Part shown: positions 25,304-33,627 of the stretch, piece after piece
How the letters are laid out: the number at the start of each line of letters is the position of its first letter
How positions within the stretch are numbered: position 1 is the first letter of the stretch
Assembly (NCBI RefSeq): GCF_029945685.1
Contig: NZ_JAQSDA010000006.1
Span: 1-64,000 of the forward strand
Direction of reading: 5' to 3'
DNA length: 64,000 nucleotides
DNA from: Polaromonas sp.
GTDB lineage: Bacteria; Pseudomonadota; Gammaproteobacteria; Burkholderiales; Burkholderiaceae_C
Notes under the pieces: model-generated
Told to the model about the DNA's origin: nothing
Databases searched by the model: none
The model's input: the letters and a program-made list of their open reading frames with translations, nothing else
Position numbers and translations under genes: made by a program

Positions 25304-25948
25304 TCAGCGAGTGAAGATCGGCTGTGTGTGCCTTATGGCGAAACTGAAGGGCAGCGCAGTGGCGATGACCCAGAACGGCATGAACAGCGGAGTGACAACG
25401 TAAGTTGGGACGATGATGCTGAGAAGCGGCACAGCGCAGAGCAAGATCGTCACATGAAACCCGAGGCTAAATGCGGTGGGATTCTGGTGACCAAGGCTCG
25501 CAAACTTCACGTGGCGCATCTGAAAGCCGTCGAATACGACCGCAATCACAAAGGGCAGCAAGATGAGGAGCCAAGCCAGCAAAACGATAATGCGCAGGAT
25601 CACGCTGTAGAGTTGCACAGACAGTGCCCGGACTTTTGAATCGGCCTCGAACGCAAAGAAGGTGGCCACCGTGCTTCCGACCTGGTGAGCAAGGCGCATG
25701 TCGTCCTGGGAGTGCTGCAGGTCGTTCAGCCCGGCCTGCACACCTGTTACGCCGAAAACGAGAGAGTGGGCTACGTTCGCCGCTTTGATGATTTCTCCCG
25801 TGTAGTGGTCACCAAAAACCCGGGTAATTGACGCTTGCTCGCGCTTCAAGCTTGTCAGCAAGATCTCGGCCGGCACAAAAAACGGCACAACGAAGATGCC
25901 CACAAGGGCCAGCACAATCCAAAAGCCGATGTGTGACGTGCTTTTCAT
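25304..25948 (-). CDS. DUF4400-type integral membrane protein
   Basis: A 214-residue membrane protein with an N-terminal helix (IGFWIVLALVGIFVVPFFV), a soluble helical region (about 35-105) and three further hydrophobic segments (about 110-205). The pattern of a short N-anchor followed by VFGDHYTGEIIKAA... and a C-terminal membrane bundle matches DUF4400, which is found with MobH relaxases and TraD in SXT/IncC-type and TOL-like transfer regions. It overlaps the previous gene by four bases (ATGA). Role unknown. Confidence 0.72.
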   Translation of the reverse strand: MKSTSHIGFWIVLALVGIFVVPFFVPAEILLTSLKREQASITRVFGDHYTGEIIKAANVAHSLVFGVTGVQAGLNDLQHSQDDMRLAHQVGSTVATFFAFEADSKVRALSVQLYSVILRIIVLLAWLLILLPFVIAVVFDGFQMRHVKFASLGHQNPTAFSLGFHVTILLCAVPLLSIIVPTYVVTPLFMPFWVIATALPFSFAIRHTQPIFTR

Positions 25949-26538
25949 AGCGCGCCCATGCCCGAGTTTTGCGGCCGGAACAAGAGTCTGGCGGCTTCCG
26001 CCGGCGTCATAATCTGGGAAGCGATCAGGTACTTGCCCATTTGATACTCGCCCTCATCGGCTCGAATCGGGTAGCTGGTGATGGAATAGTCCTCGGGGAG
26101 CCGGTCGGCCCACTCCCCATAGGGGCCTATCGATGGATCCCAGACAAGAATGTCCGCCTTCGGGTTGGGCGAAGCAGCTTCAACCCTGTTCGTGACAACG
26201 ATCTCTCCACACTCAAGCAGGACCTCCAGATACCCTGAGGCGGCCCGATCCAGTGGAGCATTGATGCTTCGCTTGAGGCGAAAGGTTGCAATTGCCCGTT
26301 CGACCAGCTCGCCCACAATCGGCTGGTTGCTCGGCCCTTTGAGATCTGGCCCCATCAAGCGAGCGAGCTTCAGAGAGGCGTGCTTCAGTGGTGGCCAGAG
26401 ATCCCACGCCGCGCGGCGCCCGTCAAAGAGACCCTTGGCGTCAAGCCACGGGATTAGCCACCCTGCATGGTCTTTCTCAACCCGACGGACAGGGGCAGGT
26501 CCAGCTTTCGGAACAAGGCGAACGATTTTGGGTTCCAT
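25945..26538 (-). CDS. Conserved transfer-region protein of unknown function
   Basis: A 197-residue soluble protein, basic at the start (KIVRLVPKAGPAPVRRVEKDHAG), with a Trp-rich stretch (WLIPWLDAKGLF...AAWDLWPPLKHA). The C-terminal part (GEYQMGKYLIASQIMTPAEAARLLFR) looks like a small folded domain. No family recognised with confidence. It lies between traD and the DUF4400 gene with only six bases to traD, so it probably works with the coupling protein. I would treat it as a candidate TraD accessory. Confidence 0.6.
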   Translation of the reverse strand: MEPKIVRLVPKAGPAPVRRVEKDHAGWLIPWLDAKGLFDGRRAAWDLWPPLKHASLKLARLMGPDLKGPSNQPIVGELVERAIATFRLKRSINAPLDRAASGYLEVLLECGEIVVTNRVEAASPNPKADILVWDPSIGPYGEWADRLPEDYSITSYPIRADEGEYQMGKYLIASQIMTPAEAARLLFRPQNSGMGAL

Positions 26539-26544
26539 GAGTAT

Positions 26545-28455
26545 TTATTTTTGAAATTCGAGAATAGGAATCCGGCCCTTGAATATCTTGGCCCGATTGA
26601 CAACAGCGACATACTGGAGGTCCGGCATCGACATGAGTACGCTTCGCGGAATCATTACCCGATTCTTTTCGCTGAAACTAATGCTCTTTGTTGCTGAGTA
26701 CTCCAGTCCCACGTCTTCTGTCTTCTGGCCAGATCCCTGCGAACGATTAGCCGAGACAACATCGACCTCACCAAACTTGTCTGAGATCAGGTCAAGCGTG
26801 TCGGTGTCCTGGGTGGCCCCAACCAGCAGGTTGTTCATGTTCGCCATGAAACGCTTCGCCGCGTTGACGTCTCCGCCCATCTTCGTGACGATGTCGCTGA
26901 AAGCCTGAAAGGCGAGATACACATGAATGCCAGCGCCCCGACCCTTGTTGCAGATCTCGATAAGCGGCGCACATATTGCGTTCGATCCTTCATCAATCAG
27001 AAGGTGAACGCGCTTCTGACGCTTCTGGCTACTGTCGGAATAGTTGTAAAGAGATCCAGCCTCCGCTGCCAGGTCGGAGATGGCAAAGGCAGCGATGGCT
27101 GAGGCGACCGCAGGATCCGAAAGCGCGTCAGTACCCATGTAGAAAATCTTTCCCTCCTGGATGACCTTCCCCATGTCATAAATCGGGCGAAGATCTGCCG
27201 GATCGTCGTAATCGGGCGAGAGCATCCCCCGGAGGTCACCAGTCGAAAGCTTTGTCAGCGTTGGCGTGAGCGCAACAATCATCTTTCCGAACCACTCGCG
27301 ATTCGACTCAAGGTTTCCGATTAGGCTGTCGATCTCGGCCGGTTTGGGACCTTGATACTCTTTGAAAAAGGCGATGAGCGCCAGCAGCCGGGGTTCGGCC
27401 TTCTCTGCGAAAGTCGACTTGGCCCGACCGCCCTTTCCGTTCTGCGCCGACGTGATCGACTGGATTTTCTCGTTGATCTGCGCGGAGAAATTCTCGACAC
27501 GCGGAGTTAGCCACTGGACGAGAACGTCTTCGCACAATTTCTCAGAGTTGTCCAATGCTCGGATGTGGTCAAGGATCGATGCGATCGTCGGGCGGCGGCC
27601 GATGATCTTCATGCAGGCGACGATGCTTGTGATAACTTGCCAGCAAAAATCAATGAAGTTGTTGCCTTCTTCACCGGCACTGATGATCTGAGTGATGCGG
27701 GAGGCGACCTGCGACTCGCGCTCCCAGTTTTTCAGTCCGTCGAAGCGGACCCCTTGACTGGGAAACGCCGGATGGAAACTGATGAATCGCGATGGGTCCC
27801 CGCACGCGGCGGCTGCATCCTGTGCGATCTTGCGGAGATCTTTCTCCCCCTTCGGGTCAATGATGATCACGGTGTCGCCGGCGAGCGCGAATTGATAGAC
27901 CAATAGCTTGTACAAGCTCGTCTTGATTGCACCTGTCGTCGCGGCGATTGCCGTGTGGCCGGCCAGGCCAGTAAAGGGAACAATGACGTCTTTTTCTGTG
28001 CCGAGGCCGTGCACCCACTGCCGCCCCTTCATGGCCCGGGGGTCAAACTTCACACCGTTGAGTTTCAGGAACCAGTTTGGCGGATAGATTTCGGCTGAAT
28101 CACGTTTCAGAATGTCGTAGGCTTGCTGCGTATGGCTGGGTTGCCACTCCCAACCCCATCCGAGCCAGACGTTGTCCTGCAGCTCCTTCTGAATGCCGTC
28201 GATCTGCGCCGTGCTGACTTTGTCGATTGCGGCACCAGACAACCGTACTTTGTATCCCCACACCTGCGCGGCCTGGTAGTAGCGCAGAGCAGTCATGAAC
28301 ATGGCAAAGAACAGCATCATCGCCATTGCCGTGCCTGACAAGTTCGAAAATAGCGCCAATCCAACGATCCAGAGGACGGCGACGCTCCAGGCGAGCGCTG
28401 CCCTTCCCTCGAACACTGGTCGAAAAAGCGAATCAGCTTTCAACTCACGCATCAT
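26545..28455 (-). CDS. traD: TraD/VirD4-type coupling protein
   Basis: A 636-residue protein with two N-terminal membrane helices (about 22-60) and a TraD/TraG ATPase domain. The segments IIIDPKGEKDL, HLLIDEGSNAI (Walker B) and the C-terminal EYSATKSISFSEKNRVMIPRSVLMSMPDLQYVAVVNRAKIFKGRIP fit SXT/TOL-type TraD. The Walker A position reads ATTGAIKTS, keeping the Lys-Thr but lacking both glycines of the usual pattern (see findings). It starts at the relaxase stop (overlap), consistent with relaxosome docking. Confidence 0.88.
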   Translation of the reverse strand: MMRELKADSLFRPVFEGRAALAWSVAVLWIVGLALFSNLSGTAMAMMLFFAMFMTALRYYQAAQVWGYKVRLSGAAIDKVSTAQIDGIQKELQDNVWLGWGWEWQPSHTQQAYDILKRDSAEIYPPNWFLKLNGVKFDPRAMKGRQWVHGLGTEKDVIVPFTGLAGHTAIAATTGAIKTSLYKLLVYQFALAGDTVIIIDPKGEKDLRKIAQDAAAACGDPSRFISFHPAFPSQGVRFDGLKNWERESQVASRITQIISAGEEGNNFIDFCWQVITSIVACMKIIGRRPTIASILDHIRALDNSEKLCEDVLVQWLTPRVENFSAQINEKIQSITSAQNGKGGRAKSTFAEKAEPRLLALIAFFKEYQGPKPAEIDSLIGNLESNREWFGKMIVALTPTLTKLSTGDLRGMLSPDYDDPADLRPIYDMGKVIQEGKIFYMGTDALSDPAVASAIAAFAISDLAAEAGSLYNYSDSSQKRQKRVHLLIDEGSNAICAPLIEICNKGRGAGIHVYLAFQAFSDIVTKMGGDVNAAKRFMANMNNLLVGATQDTDTLDLISDKFGEVDVVSANRSQGSGQKTEDVGLEYSATKSISFSEKNRVMIPRSVLMSMPDLQYVAVVNRAKIFKGRIPILEFQK

Positions 28456-30290
28456 CAGACCTTTGCGTCCGTGGCCATTCCCACCTTCGCCGCGAAGTCA
28501 AGCTTGACCGCAAAAGCGAGGCGAGGCGTCGGCGAATCCGAGAACACCACCTTGGAGACAAGTGCCACACCCTTCTCGTTCGGGTTGCGTGCAATGACGC
28601 CTACCCGCTCAAGCGGGTTCAGGAGATCTGCGAGGTCATATCCTGCAGTGTTGTTCAGCCAGTTCACGCACACCGCTACGCCCCAGTCGAGCACCTTCAC
28701 CCGATCACCGCGATAGGCAAGGCTTTGCTCAATGATCAGCCCGAGGGCATTTGCAGTGTCGTCCGTGTCCTTGACCCTCAGTTTCGCGAGCCAGTCGGGT
28801 GGGACCCGCTTCCCTGGGTGAGGCTCAAACTCGGCGTCGGCAATGGCAGCTCCGGCCGGCTGCGACGCGGCCGCTGTCGACGGGGCACTTTCGGGATCCG
28901 GCACCACGACCTTCTCCGCCTTCGGCGGAGCAACCGTCCGAGGTTGTGGCCCGCCAACCAGGACCGCCCCGGGCTGCTGCTCCGCGGTTGGCGGAACTTG
29001 GCGCGGTGCGGAGGCAGTCTCGGTTGCCCGAGTTGCTGCCAGTGCCAGCTGTTCGGCTTGCGCCTCTGCCATAGCCTTGCCAAAAGGCGAAGTGATCGGT
29101 TCGACGCTTAGGTGTCCCAGAAGCACGGCGGGTTCCTTGAACCGCATGGCTGATACGACGCTCCTGTCTTCACCTACGACAATGTCATGCACCCACACGC
29201 CGGTGTCCTTCCCGATGATCACCCCGCTTTGACCAAGCATCTCTGCAAGTGTCACCGACGAGTGCGGCATCCCTTGGAGCTTCCTCTCACCGAAAACCTT
29301 GATGACGTCCTTCAGGCCACGCGGCCACGCGACGTACAACCCGTCGGACCCCCAAAACAGGCATCCCGCTGGGTCGTTGGTTTTCCACAGGCCTGACTCG
29401 ACGAGTTCCCGCATGGCGTTGAGGAAATGCACTTCGAATTGAGTGCCCACAGTGAGCCGCCCGAAGCGGGAGGCGTGCTGCAGCGCCTCAACTTCCTTCA
29501 CCCGGCCGATTACCCCCTTGAGAACTGCGCCAAGGATGCTGTCTGAAGAGAGCATTTCGCGGGTCGCTGCCACGTTCAGATCACGAATGATCTGCGGATC
29601 TGTCTGCGACAGCCAGTTCATGATCTCCGCGGGCACTATTGCGGAAAGGATTGAAGCGCCCTCGGCGCCAGTCACCCGTGCCTTCTCGTGCCAAATGACA
29701 AAGTAGCGATCAGCGCCTCGTTCGGTCAGCCAGGTCAGAAGGGGGACGCCATACTTTGGCCACTGCGTTCCTCCAGCGTCCGTCACAGTCATTTGCCCGA
29801 CTGGCAAATGAAGTTGGGAAAGCAATCCGGCCAGAAATGCTGAATAGCGCCACGCGCCAATCGTCCTGTGTCGCTCTTCGATTGACGATTCGGGCACGAA
29901 GATTTTCCCCTCTGCCGCCTGCCTGGCCATGATGGCGATATCCAGGCTCATGTTGAAGAGACCCCCTGGGCCACTGTAGTGCGTGGAGGATGACGCTGGA
30001 AGAAGGTGGATTTGGCTGGCAAGCAGCCGGATGGGGGTGAGGTAGAGCCGCTCGAACTCGCCCGATGTTCCACCAGCGATCTCGACCAGACGCTTCAACT
30101 TCCGTTCCGCGCCGTGCAGCAACTGCTCGGCCTCGACGACGGGTAGGCCAGTGTCGACTGGAGGGTAAATGGCCACGAGTTCGGCCTTCGACGCCTGCCA
30201 GCGCGCACTGTTAGCGAGCGTTGCGCGTTGCTCCACAACTGGAGTTGCTGGCGGCGCTGCCTTGCGGAAAATGAAATTGAGGAAGGACAT
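28455..30290 (-). CDS. MobH-family relaxase (TraI_2/HD type)
   Basis: A 611-residue protein from ATG 30290 (a TTG at 30299 is in frame). Residues about 20-310 form the TraI_2 domain with the HD-like histidine motif region STHYSGPGGLFNMSLDIAIMA, followed by WRYSAFLAGLLSQL. A central Pro/Ala/Gln-rich linker (about 400-490) leads to a C-terminal winged-helix-like domain (about 500-600). MobH relaxases nick oriT and pilot the strand in SXT, IncH and IncC-type elements. It is directly upstream of traD. The motif here reads HYSGPGG in place of the more usual HHHPGG-type sequence. Confidence 0.85.
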   Translation of the reverse strand: MSFLNFIFRKAAPPATPVVEQRATLANSARWQASKAELVAIYPPVDTGLPVVEAEQLLHGAERKLKRLVEIAGGTSGEFERLYLTPIRLLASQIHLLPASSSTHYSGPGGLFNMSLDIAIMARQAAEGKIFVPESSIEERHRTIGAWRYSAFLAGLLSQLHLPVGQMTVTDAGGTQWPKYGVPLLTWLTERGADRYFVIWHEKARVTGAEGASILSAIVPAEIMNWLSQTDPQIIRDLNVAATREMLSSDSILGAVLKGVIGRVKEVEALQHASRFGRLTVGTQFEVHFLNAMRELVESGLWKTNDPAGCLFWGSDGLYVAWPRGLKDVIKVFGERKLQGMPHSSVTLAEMLGQSGVIIGKDTGVWVHDIVVGEDRSVVSAMRFKEPAVLLGHLSVEPITSPFGKAMAEAQAEQLALAATRATETASAPRQVPPTAEQQPGAVLVGGPQPRTVAPPKAEKVVVPDPESAPSTAAASQPAGAAIADAEFEPHPGKRVPPDWLAKLRVKDTDDTANALGLIIEQSLAYRGDRVKVLDWGVAVCVNWLNNTAGYDLADLLNPLERVGVIARNPNEKGVALVSKVVFSDSPTPRLAFAVKLDFAAKVGMATDAKV

Positions 30291-30300
30291 GACACCCAAG

Positions 30301-30347
30301 TGTGATGTCCCGGGCCGACGATTCTGGGGACGAAATCACCCCGAATT
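30301..30347 (-). promoter_or_regulatory. Predicted activator-dependent promoter of relaxase-traD operon
   Basis: Minus strand: AATT (30344-30347), CGGGGT, GATTTCG (30331-30337), 24 bases, ATCACA (30301-30306) in the -10 position, ten bases to ATG 30290. The -10 is the weakest of the set. A related GGGTGAAATCG element lies just upstream, so two activator half-sites may be present. Confidence 0.5.
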
Positions 30348-30375
30348 GAGCGATTTCACCCGTTCTGCGAGATTT

Positions 30376-30969
30376 TTAAGCTGCTTTTGCGGGCCGAGGT
30401 GGCGCGGCATCAACTTTGGGCGCGGCCTTCCGGTTTGCCGTTGCCAGCAAATCGCAGAATACACAATCAATCGACGTTACAGAGATGTGCTTGGTCAGCA
30501 AGTTCCTGGATCCGCAGGAAGCGCACCTGTGCAAACGGCTCTCGCGGGTCTCAATTTCGAGTGCAACGACGTACCAGTGATCGAACGAAATCAGTTGTTT
30601 TTCATCGGTGCCGAACGCGGTCTTGCGCCGGTACAGGCGGTACACCACGACGAGAGCCGACTCAAAGGCGACCCCTGCACTTCGCAGATCGCTGAATTGG
30701 GTGTACAGCGAGTTCAGATTAGCGCGGTACGTAAGGCTGCGGTACATCAGCACGACCTGCTTGCATGAGGGTTGAGTTCCCCCCGGGGCGCGCAGGTCGC
30801 TCGTTTCGTACATGCGCCGTGCAGCAATTTCGGCGTATTGATGCGGTACAAGCTGCGCTATTGTTGCGGGGCGGGCTCTAAAGCTGACCAGTTCCCGAAT
30901 ACTGGTGATTTGCTCGGGCGGCAGCACGGCCACGAGCGTTTCTCGCTTCAGTCTACTTGCGGATTGCAT
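30376..30969 (-). CDS. FlhC-like transcription activator subunit
   Basis: A 197-residue protein with the FlhC layout: a helical N-terminal region (RPATIAQLVPHQYAEIAARRMYE) and a C-terminal zinc site. The four Cys (RCASCGS ... DCVFC) have CxxC-16-CxxC spacing, the same spacing as the four zinc ligands of E. coli FlhC. A Lys/Ala-rich tail follows. It starts three bases past the flhD-like stop, so the two are translated together. In SXT (SetCD) and IncC plasmids (AcaCD), FlhDC-type pairs are master activators of transfer genes. This pair heads the transfer region here and is the best candidate for binding the repeated promoter motif. Confidence 0.82.
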   Translation of the reverse strand: MQSASRLKRETLVAVLPPEQITSIRELVSFRARPATIAQLVPHQYAEIAARRMYETSDLRAPGGTQPSCKQVVLMYRSLTYRANLNSLYTQFSDLRSAGVAFESALVVVYRLYRRKTAFGTDEKQLISFDHWYVVALEIETRESRLHRCASCGSRNLLTKHISVTSIDCVFCDLLATANRKAAPKVDAAPPRPAKAA

Positions 30970-30972
30970 AGC

Positions 30973-31275
30973 CTAGCGCCCCGGTCCGTATTTCAAACGA
31001 GCAGCTGACCTTAGATGGGCCTGCCCCTGATCTACCGGCAGGATTGACGCATTGCGCAGGGTGTCGTGATCGATGACGGGCTGTAGCAGGAAAGTCCCAA
31101 GCCCTGCCACCTTCTCCAGCTCGGCCGAAGGGACCGCGAGTGTCTGAGCAAGGAACTGGCTGGAGATATTCAGTCGCAGGCACAAGGCGTCGCCCTGTGA
31201 ACTGTGGCGAGTGACAATGTTCAAAAACTGCCGGTTTAATGCGGCGATGTCTGCATCGAGAACTTCAGATGACAT
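30973..31275 (-). CDS. FlhD-like transcription activator subunit
   Basis: A 100-residue helical protein resembling FlhD: ALNRQFLNIVTRHSSQGDALCLRLNISSQFLAQTLAVPSAEL follows the FlhD dimerisation/DNA-contact pattern (YLLLAQRL...A...RLGI...A..LA.L). Length is close to FlhD (about 116). It is followed immediately by the flhC-like gene, the same order as flhDC. Flagellar genes are absent, so a transfer regulator role is much more likely than motility control. Identification rests on pattern and pairing, not on alignment. Confidence 0.72.
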   Translation of the reverse strand: MSSEVLDADIAALNRQFLNIVTRHSSQGDALCLRLNISSQFLAQTLAVPSAELEKVAGLGTFLLQPVIDHDTLRNASILPVDQGQAHLRSAARLKYGPGR

Positions 31276-31317
31276 GGATAGATCCTGGAAGGTAATGTGC
31301 CGAGTCGGCTATGACAT

Positions 31318-31695
31318 TCATTGCCCGGTACCGGTGCGGTCCAGAACCCAAATACTGTTTCCGATCCTCCGCGCGTCTTCGACCGTCTTTAGTTCAACGC
31401 GCTCTGCCTTTGCCTTTGCTTCCGTCTCTGCCTTTTTCAGCTCCTTCTCAAGGTCCAGTGAACGCTGAGTGACATCCAAGGGTTGAGTGACATCGTAGGA
31501 GGATTTGTAGGGTGAACTCGACGTTGTCGAAGCGACGCTAGCGTCATAGCCCCCGGAATCCGGAATGATGAGATTGCCCTTTTTCCCGCATTTCATCCAA
31601 GGCGGACAGCCTTGGGCGAACGAAAAGTCAGGTGTGACCAACGGTAGAACGGCGGCTATTGCCACGACAAATTTGAAGCTTGAAATCGCAAACAC
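31318..31695 (-). CDS. Small secreted protein preceding flhDC-like pair
   Basis: A 125-residue protein starting at GTG 31695 with an AAGGGGGT ribosome site. A signal peptide (FKFVVAIAAVLPLVTPDFSFAQ) is followed by a CPPWMKCGKKG motif and a C-terminal coiled-coil-like Glu/Lys/Ala segment (about 85-110). It is the first gene of the flhDC-like operon and is divergent from the repressor. No known family recognised. It could report envelope status or be a small structural component; function unknown. Confidence 0.6.
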   Translation of the reverse strand: MFAISSFKFVVAIAAVLPLVTPDFSFAQGCPPWMKCGKKGNLIIPDSGGYDASVASTTSSSPYKSSYDVTQPLDVTQRSLDLEKELKKAETEAKAKAERVELKTVEDARRIGNSIWVLDRTGTGQ

Positions 31696-32069
31696 AACAG
31701 ACCCCCTTTTTTTATCCTAGTTGAAGGCATTTAGTAAAGCAATGTAATTTCCAAAATATTAGAGTGACAAAACAATCTCGATTCTTAGCAAGCTAACCTA
31801 AACGGGTTCAGTTGCTTGTCACTGCGAGTGAGCGACATACGAAGAAACGTGTAGACAGTTGTCCAGTTTCTTTTTGCAAACATTCTTGGTGAAATATTCA
31901 CATCCGGAGTTGTCCCGTGCTCGCAACAGACAGCCCAGGGAGCTTCAGTGCATCGAGGCCTCGTTTATTTCGAAATACAACAAAGTCCGCGCACAATGCA
32001 TTCCGCGAAGCTCTGTATATGAAAAACTCTGCCACATCGAGCTTATCGTGACATAAACTTACAAAGTGA
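31696..32069. other. AT-rich divergent regulatory region (candidate operators, possible oriT)
   Basis: A 374-base AT-rich intergenic stretch between the flhDC-like operon and the CI-like repressor. It holds a perfect 13-base palindrome TCACTGCGAGTGA (31819-31831) and further AGTGAC/GTGAC half-sites at about 31763, 32048 and 32065. The last two lie at the repressor start, which would suit autoregulation. No gene is seen. In related elements oriT lies near the mobilisation regulators, but no nic-like feature can be defended from sequence alone. Confidence 0.5.
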
Positions 32070-32696
32070 GTGACAAAGAAAAAAATGTGGCATAAAAATC
32101 TCCTTGCAGTGCTGAGCCGTCACGGCTATGACCCCCATGCAGCCGAAACGCTCCAGGAACTTCACGCCAGGACCGGTGTATCTGCCGGGCGCCTTACCTT
32201 GCTTCTAACCGGCAGTGCTGAAGCAACCATTCACGACATAGAGTTGGTGGCAGCAGAACTGAATATTCCCCCAGGTGAGCTGTTGAACGCAGATCCAAGC
32301 TTTCTGCGTGTTTACTCGATCGATGGATCTAATCCGATCACCGTCGCACTTCCGCCCAATCTTCTGGCTTACATTGCTGCGGCTGCCGGGGGGGCGTTGA
32401 TGTATGCGGACTCCAATGATGCGAGCTACAGCGGTATCGAGGGTGACACTGTCACGATCTGCAGCAGGGGCCTGAAGGACCTTGTGTCGGGATCGCTGTA
32501 TCTGATGGAGACTGAATCGGCGCGCTTCATTCGTCGCTGCGTCGAAGCGAGGCCCAGTCGCAAGGAAGCGGTGTTCGCGAATGGCCCAGGTCCGGACGCC
32601 GAAAGACTGGTAGTGAACTGCGAACCGGTGCAGGTTGTATCGGCAACCTCTCCACTCATCATGGGCCAGGTCCTTTGGACAATCGACAGGGTCTAG
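32070..32696 (+). CDS. CI/LexA-like repressor, apparently non-cleavable
   Basis: A 208-residue protein. A GTG at 32070 or ATG at 32085 are both possible starts. Residues about 5-70 form an HTH domain of the CI type (LLAVLSRHGYDPHAAETLQELHARTGVSAGRLTLLLTG). The C-terminal part resembles a peptidase S24 fold (DSNDASYSGIEGDTVTI ... SLYLMETESARFIRRCVE). A Ser is available, but the Lys expected in the vKR-like strand is Arg, so self-cleavage seems unlikely. It is divergent from the flhDC-like operon, the same logic as SetR with SetCD in SXT. Confidence 0.7.
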   Translation: MTKKKMWHKNLLAVLSRHGYDPHAAETLQELHARTGVSAGRLTLLLTGSAEATIHDIELVAAELNIPPGELLNADPSFLRVYSIDGSNPITVALPPNLLAYIAAAAGGALMYADSNDASYSGIEGDTVTICSRGLKDLVSGSLYLMETESARFIRRCVEARPSRKEAVFANGPGPDAERLVVNCEPVQVVSATSPLIMGQVLWTIDRV

Positions 32697-32731
32697 CCTT
32701 CATCTGAGGGGTGAAACGGGGGAAATAGGCT

Positions 32732-32778
32732 AATTCGGGGCCATTTCCCAAATATTTTCTGGGTGTCTGCCTTCTAAA
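32732..32778 (+). promoter_or_regulatory. Predicted activator-dependent promoter of the 32.8 kb operon
   Basis: Plus strand: AATT (32732-32735), CGGGGC, CATTTCC (32742-32748), 24 bases, TCTAAA (32773-32778). The start codon follows 25 bases later with a TAGGAG ribosome site, so this transcript is not leaderless. It is the only member of the family on the plus strand, showing the motif tracks with promoters and not with one strand. Confidence 0.65.
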
Positions 32779-32803
32779 GTTAGCTGAACTTTAGGAGCGC
32801 TCT

Positions 32804-33625
32804 ATGGCACGAAAACAGGAAGTAAAACTCGTCCCCGCACAACGCAATGAGGACTCACTCAACGAGCTGAAATTCGGCGACGGATCCGTGATGTCATTGA
32901 AAGACCTGTTCGGCAAGAAGTTCGACGGCTCCGTCATCACGAGAGAGTTCGAGCTGATCAACAAGCCCGTGCAGAACTTCATCCGCCGCGACTTCATCTT
33001 CCTGTCGCGGTGCTTTTACCTCGGCACGGTGCTCGGGGAGAACAAGAACGTCGACGCCGGCCGGATGGCGTCCCTGGACACGGAGCTGTTCAATATTTTC
33101 ACCAGCGTGCAGGAACTTGTCCGCAAGCGCCTCAACGAGATCACGCGTCTCCTCCAGCTGCACGGTGCTGACAAGGAGGAAGTTCACACCGCCCGTCCGA
33201 TGCTCTACCGGGTACCAATCATTCACCCTCGAGCCTATGAATTTCTGAACCTCCTGCGTGAAGTGGATTCCCTACACTCTCTGCGCGAGCACGCATGGCT
33301 TCTCGGCCTCATCAACCCGCAACAGCGCGCCGACAACTTTCGTGAAACCATGAAGGCCGTCCGCCGTATCGGTTTTGTCACACGCATGAATCGCATCGCC
33401 ATGTGGAAAATGCTTCAGCGTGCGGCGGAAGAAACCGGCGGGCAAGAAGGTGAAGACCTCCGCCAACTCGCCACCGAGCAGGCCCAGACGCTTGCTGCCG
33501 AGCGCAAGGTGGATCCTGAGATCGCCGGCAGCGTCAGCAGCGAGGCAGGGCTTCCTTCTGAACCGAGCAGCGACGCGCTGCCAGGCGAAGCCCGCAGGCC
33601 CGAGGCTGTAGCTGCCGCAGAATAG
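32804..33625 (+). CDS. Conserved ICE/plasmid protein (possible AcaB/PFL_4669-like)
   Basis: A 273-residue soluble protein with a TAGGAG ribosome site. The central part (LSRCFYLGTVLGENKNVDAGRMASLDTEL ... MLYRVPIIHPRAYEFLNLLREVDSL) resembles the integrating-element family TIGR03761/AcaB only loosely. The tail (about 215-273) is Glu/Ala/Pro-rich and probably disordered. It is followed three bases later by the helicase gene. If AcaB-like it could be a regulatory DNA-binding protein; I regard this as tentative. Confidence 0.55.
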   Translation: MARKQEVKLVPAQRNEDSLNELKFGDGSVMSLKDLFGKKFDGSVITREFELINKPVQNFIRRDFIFLSRCFYLGTVLGENKNVDAGRMASLDTELFNIFTSVQELVRKRLNEITRLLQLHGADKEEVHTARPMLYRVPIIHPRAYEFLNLLREVDSLHSLREHAWLLGLINPQQRADNFRETMKAVRRIGFVTRMNRIAMWKMLQRAAEETGGQEGEDLRQLATEQAQTLAAERKVDPEIAGSVSSEAGLPSEPSSDALPGEARRPEAVAAAE

Positions 33626-33627
33626 CC

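Noticed and set aside
31696-32069. oriT assignment
   Set aside because: The location is plausible but no nic site or conserved MobH oriT sequence can be recognised.
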